Below, in pieces: positions 1 to 7,703 of a stretch of DNA of 42,248 bases. The position numbers and the translations under genes were made by a program. This stretch comes from an uncultured Collinsella sp. (lineage in GTDB: Bacteria > Actinomycetota > Coriobacteriia > Coriobacteriales > Coriobacteriaceae): positions 1 to 42,248 of the forward strand of contig CABRYP010000022.1 in NCBI GenBank assembly GCA_902475245.1, in the 5' to 3' direction. Each line of letters begins with the position of its first letter. The stretch's first letter is position 1. Under the pieces are notes generated by a model, which was not told the DNA's origin, ran no database searches, and saw nothing but the letters and a program-made list of their open reading frames with translations.

Positions 1-3
1 GAA

Positions 4-34
4 GGGGGAGGCCTCGCGGCCTCCCCCTTTTTTT
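4..34 (+). terminator. Rho-independent terminator of an upstream gene
   Basis: A perfect 10-bp GC-rich stem (4-13 with 18-27) with a 4-nt loop is followed by seven T (28-34). It must end transcription of a plus-strand gene lying before the window. Confidence 0.85.
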
Positions 35-102
35 GCGTTTAATAGAGAGCTGTAATACAAGATCTCGCCTTCGTTTGGCTTGTCTTACTGTTTGGCTGTA
101 TT

Positions 103-133
103 TTGAGTCCTTCTTTTGTATTTGCGCGATAAT
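103..133 (+). promoter_or_regulatory. Candidate coaE promoter
   Basis: TTGAGT (103-108) and GATAAT (128-133) are separated by 19 nt in an AT-rich stretch just after the upstream terminator and about 30 nt before the coaE start. The spacing is longer than ideal, so this is only a plausible sigma-A type promoter. Confidence 0.35.
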
Positions 134-161
134 TACTCCCATTGGCGTTAGGGAGGACTTG

Positions 162-803
162 ATGTTTACCGTTTTTGTCTTGGGCAATATTGCTTCGGGA
201 AAGTCGACTGCCTGCCGCTACCTCGAATCTCATGGCGCCATGCTTATCGATCTTGATGAGCTTGCCAAATCGCTGTATGTGCCGGGCTCCGATATCGTCA
301 ATGCCCTCGCTGAAGAATTCGGTTGGGACATTCTGGACGGGGAGGGCGGCATTCGCCGAAATGTCCTCGCTGCTCGAGCTTTCGCCTCTCCTGATACAGT
401 TGCGCGGCTCAACGACATCGTTCATCCGGTTCTCATCGAACAGCTGTCATTGAGGATTCTTGATCCGGTTTGCTGCACGGTTTCGTCCCCCCGTTATCCC
501 TTTGCGGTTGTCGAGGTTTCTGCTCCGACTGGTTTTGAGGATGCTTTTGGCCTGGCTGATGAAATTCTGGTTATCAGCGCTCCTTTAGCAGTTCGTCGCG
601 AGCGTGCTATTCATCGTGGTATGGAGCCCTCTGATTTTGATGCTCGCATTGCATGCCAACCTGATGAGGCTTCGCTTCGCAATCTCGCTACGACGGTAAT
701 CGATAATGCAGCAGGCGATAATTCGCTCTTTGAACAACTGGACGCATGGCTTGCGCGCCATGGCTTCGGGGATGTAGCGGATAAGGAGGAGGCCGATGCT
801 TAA
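162..803 (+). CDS. coaE: Dephospho-CoA kinase
   Basis: Catalyses the last step of coenzyme A synthesis, ATP-dependent phosphorylation of dephospho-CoA at the ribose 3'-OH, in the cytoplasm. The 213-aa product opens with a P-loop (GNIASGKST, residues about 7-15), followed by the family signature DLDELAK and a LND-IVHP segment typical of CoaE. The reading frame stays open back to base 33, but the ATG at 162 is preferred: it has a GGGAGGA ribosome site (150-156), and the product then starts at the P-loop strand as in the family. The last bases overlap the next gene by 8 nt (ATGCTTAA), so the two are probably translationally coupled. Length is normal. Confidence 0.93.
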   Translation: MFTVFVLGNIASGKSTACRYLESHGAMLIDLDELAKSLYVPGSDIVNALAEEFGWDILDGEGGIRRNVLAARAFASPDTVARLNDIVHPVLIEQLSLRILDPVCCTVSSPRYPFAVVEVSAPTGFEDAFGLADEILVISAPLAVRRERAIHRGMEPSDFDARIACQPDEASLRNLATTVIDNAAGDNSLFEQLDAWLARHGFGDVADKEEADA

Positions 804-1377
804 GACACGTTTCTTTACGTGGTATCGCGTGGCGCCAATTGCCGTTGTGTTCGTCTTCGGCCTTATTTCGCTCGTCTACTCGTATGCTCCTGCCGCCTTC
901 TTTAAGCCTTTGTATCCGATTGACTACGAGGCGTATGTAAAGCAATCGAGCATTTCGCACAATCTTGATCCGTATCTGGTGTGTGGTGTCATAAAGTCTG
1001 AATCGAATTGGGATCCCGAGGCTGAGTCGAATCAAGGCGCTCGGGGATTGATGCAGCTGATGCCTGAGACTGCCCAGGATATGATCGCCAAGGGCCTTGT
1101 CGACGGTGGCCAGTATTCGGCCGACAACCTTAACGATCCCGCTACGAACATCGAGTTTGGCTGTGCGTATCTTTCGTATCTTCTAACGTATTTTAACGGG
1201 TCGACGGACAGCGCCATTGCCGCCTATAACGCCGGCATGGGCAATGTCGACGGATGGGCGCAGCAGAGCACGTCGCTTCATAATGCAATCACCTTTCCCG
1301 AGACGCAGGCGTATCTGATTCGTGTCAATAATGCCTGGGTTCGCTACAAGACCCTCTATCCCGATCGGTTCGTATAG
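796..1377 (+). CDS. Membrane-anchored lytic transglycosylase (SLT domain)
   Basis: A 193-aa murein hydrolase that would cleave the MurNAc-GlcNAc bond of peptidoglycan with 1,6-anhydro-MurNAc formation. Residues about 12-32 form one hydrophobic segment (signal anchor, no obvious cleavage site). The rest is a single SLT/Slt70-type domain with the catalytic Glu in IKSESNWDPEA, then GARGLMQLMP and AYNAG, all standard for family 1 lytic transglycosylases. The ATG is preceded by AAGGAGGA (783-790) and overlaps the coaE stop. Pairing with coaE is probably only an operon convenience. The physiological substrate cannot be told from sequence. Confidence 0.9.
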   Translation: MLKTRFFTWYRVAPIAVVFVFGLISLVYSYAPAAFFKPLYPIDYEAYVKQSSISHNLDPYLVCGVIKSESNWDPEAESNQGARGLMQLMPETAQDMIAKGLVDGGQYSADNLNDPATNIEFGCAYLSYLLTYFNGSTDSAIAAYNAGMGNVDGWAQQSTSLHNAITFPETQAYLIRVNNAWVRYKTLYPDRFV

Positions 1378-1397
1378 GACTATGCCTGCCGCCTGCG

Positions 1398-1403
1398 TAT
1401 ACT
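1398..1403 (+). promoter_or_regulatory. Candidate -10 element before uvrB
   Basis: TATACT lies 25 nt before the uvrB ATG, just after the transglycosylase stop. No convincing -35 is visible at the expected distance, and no LexA-like box is seen here. The same hexamer stands before ybaK and rapZ. Confidence 0.3.
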
Positions 1404-1428
1404 ACAGATATATGAGTTAGGAGTATCC

Positions 1429-3669
1429 ATGGCGGAATTTGAAGTTGAGCGTGTTGGAGGAGAGCTCAAACGTTTTGGCGTTGAGGGCGCTGAGGTGCCG
1501 TTTAAGGTCGTGTCTCCATACGAGCCCGCTGGTTCCCAGCCTAAGGCCATTGAGTCGCTTGTGCAGGGCGTGAGGGACGGAGATCGCTATCAGGTTTTGC
1601 TGGGCGTGACTGGTTCGGGCAAGACCTTCACGATGGCAAAGACTATTGAGGCCCTGGGAAAGCCGACGCTGGTCATGGCTCCGAATAAAACGCTCGCCGC
1701 TCAGCTTGCAAGCGAGCTCAAAGAGTTCTTTCCCAATAACGCTGTGGTCTACTTCGTCTCGTATTACGACTACTATCAGCCCGAGGCGTATGTGCCGCAA
1801 AGCGATACGTATATCGAGAAGGATTCCTCGATTAACGAAGAGGTCGAGATGCTGCGGCATCAGGCGACCGCATCGCTGCTATCTCGACGCGATGTAATCG
1901 TCGTCGCATCGGTCTCGTGTATCTATGGCATTGGCTCTCCCGAGGATTATGCGGGCCTAGCCCCGAACGTCGACAAGAAGGTGCCGCTCGAGCGCGATGA
2001 CTTTATCCATGCACTTATCGACATTCAATATGACCGCAATGACTATGACCTGGCACGCGGCACGTTCCGCGTGCGCGGCGATGTTGTCGACGTGTATCCG
2101 CCTTATGCCGAGCATCCGTTGCGGTTTGAGTTCTTTGGCGACGAGGTCGAGCTTATCGCCGAGATCGATGAGGTCACCGGTGAGATGCTTCGTGAGTACG
2201 AGGCCATCCCCGTATGGCCGGCATCGCACTACGTGACCGAGAAGCCGAAGGTCAAGGCGGCTCTGAAATCGATCAGCGAAGAGTGCGAGAAGCGCGTGGC
2301 GGAGCTCAAGGCGACCGACAAGTTGCTCGAGGCGCAGCGTTTGCAGCAGCGCACCGATTATGATCTTGAGATGCTCGAGACGATGGGCTTTTGCAACGGC
2401 ATCGAGAACTACTCGCGTCATCTGGACGGTCGCAAGCCGGGTGAGCCGCCGTTTACCCTAATCGATTACTTTCCCAAGGATATGCTCTGCATCATCGACG
2501 AGAGTCATGTGACGGTGCCGCAGATCCGCGGCATGCACGAAGGCGACCGCTCGCGTAAGGTGACGCTGGTGGAGCATGGTTTTCGTCTGCCTTCGGCACT
2601 CGATAACCGCCCGCTTCGTTTTGATGAGTTTGAGGCGAGGATTCCCCAGTTCATCTACGTTTCGGCCACGCCGGGCGACTATGAGCTGCGGGTTAGCCAG
2701 AACGACGTTGAGCAGATTATTCGTCCGACCGGTCTGCTCGACCCCAAGATCGACGTTCGTCCGGTTCGTGGGCAGATTGACGATCTTGAGGACGAGATTC
2801 GCGAGCGCGTGGCGCGCAAGGAGCGCGTGCTGGTGACCACGCTCACCAAGCGCATGGCCGAGGACCTGACCGACCATCTGCTTGATGCCGGCATTAAGGT
2901 CAATTACATGCACTCCGATACGGCGACGATGGACCGTGTCGAGATCCTGCGAACGCTGCGCGAGGGAAAGATCGATGTTCTCGTTGGCATCAACCTGCTC
3001 CGCGAGGGTCTAGACCTTCCTGAGGTCTCGCTGGTGGCAATTCTCGACGCTGACAAGGAAGGCTTCTTGCGCAATCGCCGTTCGTTGATTCAGACGATTG
3101 GCCGTGCGGCCCGTAATGCCGACGGCGAGGTCATCATGTATGCAGACGTTGTGACCGATTCGATGAAAGAAGCCATCGAGGAGACGCAGCGCCGTCGCGA
3201 GATTCAGATGGCATATAACGAAGAGCATGGCATTGTTCCCAAGACGGTCCGCAAGGCCATTAACGACATTTCGAGCTTTATTGCCGAGGCCGAAAAGACT
3301 GTGGGCTCGAAGGGACGCTCGAGAGGCGATTCGCTGGGTCACGGTGCGTTCTATACGCCTGACGAAAACGGCGAGGGCGCCGCGCCGGAGACGGTGGCGC
3401 CCGAGCAGACACTTGCGGAGCAGTTGGAAGAACTGCCGCATGACGAGCTTGTGCGGATCGTCGAAACCATGGAAGAGGATATGCGCAACGCTTCTGCCGC
3501 CATGGACTTTGAGGAGGCGGCGCGCCTGCGCGATGCTGTCGTTCAGATTCGGGCGATGCTCGAGGGTGCGTCTGAGGACGAGACGATCGAGCGCTTACGT
3601 TCGCAGGCCCGCAAGGGTTCCACGTTCGCATCGGGCAGAAAACGCCAGGGTGCACGGTTTAAGAAATAG
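1429..3669 (+). CDS. uvrB: Excinuclease ABC subunit B (UvrB helicase)
   Basis: DNA damage-verification helicase of nucleotide excision repair; receives damaged DNA from UvrA2 and recruits UvrC. Visible parts: Walker A GVTGSGKT (about 59-66), the beta-hairpin YYDYYQPEAYVP that inserts between strands, the DESH helicase box, the helicase C domain (QTIGRAARN), and a C-terminal UVR motif that docks UvrC (about 675-715). At 746 aa it is longer than the usual 660-700: there are about 20 extra residues before the conserved start and a basic tail after the UVR motif. The ATG at 1429 has an AGGAG ribosome site. uvrA and uvrC lie 6-14 kb downstream. Confidence 0.98.
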   Translation: MAEFEVERVGGELKRFGVEGAEVPFKVVSPYEPAGSQPKAIESLVQGVRDGDRYQVLLGVTGSGKTFTMAKTIEALGKPTLVMAPNKTLAAQLASELKEFFPNNAVVYFVSYYDYYQPEAYVPQSDTYIEKDSSINEEVEMLRHQATASLLSRRDVIVVASVSCIYGIGSPEDYAGLAPNVDKKVPLERDDFIHALIDIQYDRNDYDLARGTFRVRGDVVDVYPPYAEHPLRFEFFGDEVELIAEIDEVTGEMLREYEAIPVWPASHYVTEKPKVKAALKSISEECEKRVAELKATDKLLEAQRLQQRTDYDLEMLETMGFCNGIENYSRHLDGRKPGEPPFTLIDYFPKDMLCIIDESHVTVPQIRGMHEGDRSRKVTLVEHGFRLPSALDNRPLRFDEFEARIPQFIYVSATPGDYELRVSQNDVEQIIRPTGLLDPKIDVRPVRGQIDDLEDEIRERVARKERVLVTTLTKRMAEDLTDHLLDAGIKVNYMHSDTATMDRVEILRTLREGKIDVLVGINLLREGLDLPEVSLVAILDADKEGFLRNRRSLIQTIGRAARNADGEVIMYADVVTDSMKEAIEETQRRREIQMAYNEEHGIVPKTVRKAINDISSFIAEAEKTVGSKGRSRGDSLGHGAFYTPDENGEGAAPETVAPEQTLAEQLEELPHDELVRIVETMEEDMRNASAAMDFEEAARLRDAVVQIRAMLEGASEDETIERLRSQARKGSTFASGRKRQGARFKK

Positions 3670-3672
3670 CGA

Positions 3673-3712
3673 ACAGGCCCCGAGTTCCCTGTGGAGCTCG
3701 GGGCCTGTGTCT
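3673..3712. terminator. Terminator between convergent uvrB and the COG2509 gene
   Basis: A perfect 12-bp stem (3673-3684 with 3697-3708) with a 12-nt loop and a short T stretch (3711-3714) follows the uvrB stop by a few bases. The minus-strand oxidoreductase ends at 3735, so this hairpin may serve both strands. Confidence 0.8.
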
Positions 3713-3734
3713 TTTGCGTGCTGGAATTCGTGCG

Positions 3735-5375
3735 CTAGAGGTCTGCGATTAGGGCTTCGGCGCAACGGATGCCATCGGTAGCGGCGCTCATGATTCCTCC
3801 GGCATATCCGGCTCCCTCGCCGCAAGGGTAGAGCCCCGGGGTCGATACAGCATGGCATTGCCGGTCTCGAGTAACGGTGACCGGAGAGCTCGAGCGTGTT
3901 TCAACACCGGTGAGGACGGCATCGGGATGGTCGTAGCCACGCAGTTTTTTGCCGAGCAAGGGAATTCCCAGACGAAGCGACTCGATGATATGTTGCGGCA
4001 ATGACTCATCGATTGCTGTCCAAGTCACGCCGAGCGGATAGGTGGGCTTTACCTTGCCGCATGTCGTGCTGGCGCGTTCTGCAAGGAAATCGCCGACGAG
4101 CTGTGCCGGTGCGTTCCAGTTGGAGCCGCCAAGGCGATAGGCAGCCCGCTCGCAAATGCGCTGGAGTTCTACGCCTGCAAGAGGATCATCGCTGGGGAGA
4201 TCATCGGGCGTGACGTTAACGAGGAGAGCGGCGTTTGCGTTGCGGCCGGCGCGGGCGTTGAGACTGGCGCCGTTGACGCACAGATGGCCGGGCTCTGAAG
4301 AGGCGGCGACAACCTGTCCGCCGGGACACATGCAGAATGAGAACACACTGCGGCCGTTGGGAAGATGGGCAACGAGCTTATAGGGGGCTGCTCCGAGCGC
4401 GGGATGACCCGCTGCGGGGCCATATTGCGCCCGATCGATATCACGCTGCGGGTGTTCGATGCGAACGCCCATGGCAAACGTCTTTTGAGCGAGGGCAACA
4501 TGATGGGTTTTGAGAACCTCGAATACGTCGCGGGCAGAATGACCGCAAGCAAGGATGAGATGCTTTGTGTTGATTGACTCGCTTGTCGCGTCGTGGGACG
4601 ACTGGATGTCGATACCGACAATGGTGCCAGACGCGTCGATGCGAATGTCGACGAGCTTCGTTCGATAACGGACGACACCTCCGAGCTGCTCGATGCGCTG
4701 GGATATAGCGGTGACAACTGTGGGAAGGATGTCGGAGCCAATGTGCGGCTTGGCATCCCACAGAATATCGCGGGGCGCACCCGCCTCGACGAAGGTTTCG
4801 AGGATAAGGCGATGGGCGGGGTTTTTTGTTCCCGTATTGAGCTTGCCGTCCGAGAAGGTCCCCGCGCCGCCCAGACCAAACTGGATATTACTCTCGGGGT
4901 CGAGGATGCGCTCCTTTAGAAAGAGGTCGATCGCATGCGAGCGGCGAAATGCCGGGTCGCCGCGCTCGATGAGCAAGGGCTTAAGACCTGCTTCGGCGAG
5001 CGTAAGCGCAGCGAAAAGGCCGGCGCATCCGGCGCCGACAACGACAGGGCGTTCTTGAGGTGCGTCGGAGACGGGGGTGGGGAATGAAGACTCATCGTCT
5101 TCTATCGCGCGTACGCGCGAGCGGTCACGCTCGGCAACGCTGTCGACCGCTTCTCGCTCGAGGTGGGGACTAGTCAGCTCAACACGAAAGCTTAGGATAA
5201 AATGGACGTCTCGTTTTTTGCGGGCGTCGATTGACTTGCGGTGGAGCTCGATGGACTTGATCTCGGAGTCCTTGCAACGTAGGACGCGCTTGGCGACTCG
5301 CTTGCCAACAATGAGGCAGGCATTTTCATCGCCGGCTTCATCGAGCGACGCGTTGACTTGGGTGATTTCGATCAT
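3735..5375 (-). CDS. FAD-dependent dehydrogenase, COG2509 type
   Basis: A 546-aa flavoprotein of the uncharacterised NAD(P)/FAD-dependent oxidoreductase family COG2509. An N-terminal domain of about 100 residues precedes a dinucleotide-binding Rossmann fold with VVVGAGCAGLFAAL followed by the acidic LLIERGD (FAD ribose). The C-terminus has the FAD-closing PCGEGAGYAGGI motif. The substrate is unknown for the family. The frame is open upstream to 5498, but the ATG at 5375 is chosen because AAGGAGA lies just before it and the product then begins at the conserved MIEITQVN. It is the last gene of a minus-strand operon after Mrp and a second flavoprotein. Confidence 0.85.
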   Translation of the reverse strand: MIEITQVNASLDEAGDENACLIVGKRVAKRVLRCKDSEIKSIELHRKSIDARKKRDVHFILSFRVELTSPHLEREAVDSVAERDRSRVRAIEDDESSFPTPVSDAPQERPVVVGAGCAGLFAALTLAEAGLKPLLIERGDPAFRRSHAIDLFLKERILDPESNIQFGLGGAGTFSDGKLNTGTKNPAHRLILETFVEAGAPRDILWDAKPHIGSDILPTVVTAISQRIEQLGGVVRYRTKLVDIRIDASGTIVGIDIQSSHDATSESINTKHLILACGHSARDVFEVLKTHHVALAQKTFAMGVRIEHPQRDIDRAQYGPAAGHPALGAAPYKLVAHLPNGRSVFSFCMCPGGQVVAASSEPGHLCVNGASLNARAGRNANAALLVNVTPDDLPSDDPLAGVELQRICERAAYRLGGSNWNAPAQLVGDFLAERASTTCGKVKPTYPLGVTWTAIDESLPQHIIESLRLGIPLLGKKLRGYDHPDAVLTGVETRSSSPVTVTRDRQCHAVSTPGLYPCGEGAGYAGGIMSAATDGIRCAEALIADL

Positions 5376-5401
5376 CGAGGTCTCCTTAGAGGCAAGAAAG
5401 A

Positions 5402-5425
5402 GGCCGTCCGGTATCCCAGACGGCC
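5402..5425 (-). terminator. Stem-loop between the two flavoprotein genes (weak terminator or attenuator)
   Basis: A 7-bp perfect stem (5402-5408 with 5419-5425) is followed, reading on the minus strand, by a T-rich but broken tail (TCTTTCTT). It lies between the stop of the upstream flavoprotein gene (5456) and the start of the next (5375). It could lower transcription of the distal gene. Confidence 0.45.
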
Positions 5426-5455
5426 CGAATGCGTTTTTGATTATAGACTGCGCGG

Positions 5456-6727
5456 CTACAGGCTGCTTGCAGCGCGAATGCCCGAGAGCCAGGCCCACGC
5501 AAGGTTAAAGCCTCCGCAATCGGCGTCGATGTCGAGCGCTTCTCCGCAGACGTAAAGCGGGGCGCCTGTGGTGCTGTTCACGTAAAGATTGGGTGTCGAG
5601 ACGCACTCGATAGATATGCCGCCACGCGTGACCTGTGCTGAGCGCTCCTCTGCCGTCCCTTCGACGGACAGTTTAAAGTGCTTGAGGATTGAGACCAGGT
5701 GGATGACATCGCGCGAGCCGGGATGGCACCGCTCGAATGCCGTACAGACGACGTGTGAGAGCTGCGGGGCGAGCATGCCGTCAAGCCAGTGGGAGTTTCG
5801 GGGCGAAAAATCGCCGAGCACGTTGACACGCTGCTCGAGCGTATCGAGCAGCTCATCTTTGGAGAAATCTGGAAAGAAGTCGATCAGAACAGTGTCGCCC
5901 TGGTTGATACGGCGAGAGAGATTGAAGGCGGCGACGCCTGAGATGCCGAAGGCACGGAACAGCACTTCGCCATCTTCTCGCCAGAGCTCTTCGTGGCTGC
6001 GCGAGAGCGTTAAGCGGGCTCGGACGCGCAGACCATCCAGAGTTCCGAGTGCCGTCCGGTCGCCGACGACTGATGCCGATACGGGGCACAGGACGGGGCA
6101 CAGGGGCGTCAAGGGAAGGCTAAACACCTCGGCGATGCCGGTGGGGTTGCCGCCCGTAGCGATAACCACGGCCCTTGCCTGCAGGGCATCGCTCGTGCGA
6201 GGAGTATCGGCTAACGCCTTTCGAAGCGAACGGAGCTCCGTCTTTCGGTCGCCGTGCTTTTTGGGTTTGAGTACATGAGCGGGACGGTCGATCTGAAGCG
6301 TCCAGCCTTCGGAAGCCTTATGAGCCGCAATGACGTTAGTCCCGCAGAGTAGGGTGATGCCCAAACGCTCGCATGCATTGAGGAGTGCATCGCGAACCGA
6401 CTCGGCGCGAAGGGAGCGCGGGTATAGGCGGCCTTCCTCACGGATCGTCATGATGCCCAGCGAGGAGAAAAAACTCTCGAGATCTTGCTCGGGTTGGGGG
6501 CCCATGATGGATTCGACAAAGGCGGGGTGGTTATATCGCCGAATGTCGATGGATTCGTTTGAGAGGTTGCAGCGGCCGTTTCCGGTTGCAAGCAGCTTGA
6601 GACCGCAGGCGACGTCGCGCTCGACGACGCAGACGCTTTTGTCGACACGCGCCGCCGTAATGGCGGCGGCGAGGCCCGAGGCCCCGCCGCCGATCACCAA
6701 GACGTCATAGAAGGCGCTTGCGTTCAC
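5456..6727 (-). CDS. HI0933-like flavoprotein (COG2081, YhiN type)
   Basis: A 423-aa FAD-binding oxidoreductase of the HI0933/YhiN family, whose substrate is not established. It has an N-terminal Rossmann motif DVLVIGGGASGLAAAI, the family-specific KLLATGNGRCNLSN segment, an internal ATGGN, and a C-terminal CGEALDIDADCGGFNL closing the FAD site. The start is a GTG that directly abuts the Mrp stop codon (TAAGTG), so translation is likely coupled. No strong ribosome site precedes it. The next gene downstream is another flavoprotein from a different family. Confidence 0.87.
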   Translation of the reverse strand: MNASAFYDVLVIGGGASGLAAAITAARVDKSVCVVERDVACGLKLLATGNGRCNLSNESIDIRRYNHPAFVESIMGPQPEQDLESFFSSLGIMTIREEGRLYPRSLRAESVRDALLNACERLGITLLCGTNVIAAHKASEGWTLQIDRPAHVLKPKKHGDRKTELRSLRKALADTPRTSDALQARAVVIATGGNPTGIAEVFSLPLTPLCPVLCPVSASVVGDRTALGTLDGLRVRARLTLSRSHEELWREDGEVLFRAFGISGVAAFNLSRRINQGDTVLIDFFPDFSKDELLDTLEQRVNVLGDFSPRNSHWLDGMLAPQLSHVVCTAFERCHPGSRDVIHLVSILKHFKLSVEGTAEERSAQVTRGGISIECVSTPNLYVNSTTGAPLYVCGEALDIDADCGGFNLAWAWLSGIRAASSL

Positions 6728-7558
6728 TTAGGCCTCGTCTGTCTTGTGCGGGGCGATGGCCTCAACGGCGGAGACGGCTTGGGGCAGCATGCCGGCGGGC
6801 AGCGCGGTTTCGACTTCTCCCTTGTCGCAGGCTTCGGCGAGCGCGGGATCGATGGGCAGCTGACCAAGGATGTCGAGATGATAGGTCTCGGCGACCTCGG
6901 GAAGATTGCTCTTGCCGAAGACCTCGATCTTCTTGCCGCAGTCGGGGCATTCGATATAGCTCATGTTCTCGACAATGCCCAGAATCGGAACGTTCATCTT
7001 CTCGGCCATGTTGACCGCCTTGGCGACAATCATCGAGACTAAGTCTTGCGGGCTCGTGACGATGACGATGCCATCGACGGGCAGTGACTGGAAGACGGTG
7101 AGTGCGACATCCCCCGTTCCCGGGGGCATATCGACCAGCAGATAGTCGATGGGGCCCCAAGAGGTTTCGCTCCAGAATTGCCTGATGGCGCCGGCGATGA
7201 CCGGACCACGCCAGAGGACGGGATCGGTCTCGTTTTGAAGCAGCAGGTTGGAGCTCATGACCTTGACGCCGTGCTCGGAGATCTCGGGCAGCATGAGGTT
7301 GCCGAGGGCATGGACATGGCGTCCGCTCATGCCGAACATTTTGGGGATGGAGGGGCCGGTGATGTCGGCGTCGAGAATGCCAACCTTGTTGCCGCGGCGG
7401 GCGAGCTCGGTTGCGATGGCGCCCGTCACAAACGACTTGCCGACGCCTCCCTTGCCGGAAAGCACAGCGATAACGCGCTTGACCTCCGACAGCGTATTCT
7501 CTTCAAATTGCGACGGCGTTGATTGTCCGCCGGCTGCTTGTGCGTGCTCGCAACCCAT
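6728..7558 (-). CDS. Mrp/NBP35-type Fe-S cluster carrier ATPase
   Basis: A 276-aa P-loop ATPase of the Mrp/ApbC/Nbp35 group, thought to carry and hand over Fe-S clusters in the cytosol. It shows the deviant Walker A SGKGGVGKS, DADITGPSIP, the family motif DMPPGTGD, and a C-terminal CPDCG pair that would bind the cluster at a dimer interface. There is no N-terminal DUF59 domain; the N-terminus has a single Cys (MGCEH). An upstream in-frame start would add 19 residues, but the ATG at 7558 has AAAGGAG at the right distance. It heads an operon with two flavoproteins. Confidence 0.92.
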   Translation of the reverse strand: MGCEHAQAAGGQSTPSQFEENTLSEVKRVIAVLSGKGGVGKSFVTGAIATELARRGNKVGILDADITGPSIPKMFGMSGRHVHALGNLMLPEISEHGVKVMSSNLLLQNETDPVLWRGPVIAGAIRQFWSETSWGPIDYLLVDMPPGTGDVALTVFQSLPVDGIVIVTSPQDLVSMIVAKAVNMAEKMNVPILGIVENMSYIECPDCGKKIEVFGKSNLPEVAETYHLDILGQLPIDPALAEACDKGEVETALPAGMLPQAVSAVEAIAPHKTDEA

Positions 7559-7613
7559 GTATGACTCCTTTGTATATGTTGGGGCCGGGGCCCCGCGATG
7601 TGACACGAGCGTC

Positions 7614-7643
7614 ATTGTACCCTCGTTTGCGAGCGGGAGTCAT
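7614..7643 (-). promoter_or_regulatory. Candidate promoter of the Mrp operon
   Basis: On the minus strand ATGACT (7643-7638) and TACAAT (7619-7614) are 18 nt apart, about 55 nt before the Mrp start. The -10 is good and the -35 is moderate. It lies in the 145-nt gap after the LTA-synthase-like gene. Confidence 0.4.
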
Positions 7644-7703
7644 TTGCGATGCATTTGGGCCGAGCGTGCTTGCAATACGATGGGTCCAAGCGAATGGGCG
7701 GGC

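Noticed and set aside
33..161. Longer N-terminus for CoaE starting at base 33
   Set aside because: It would begin inside the upstream terminator's T-run and lacks a ribosome site. The family N-terminus begins at the P-loop strand given by the ATG at 162.
1378..1428. SOS box upstream of uvrB
   Set aside because: No CGAAC or GTTCG half-sites are present in this short gap.
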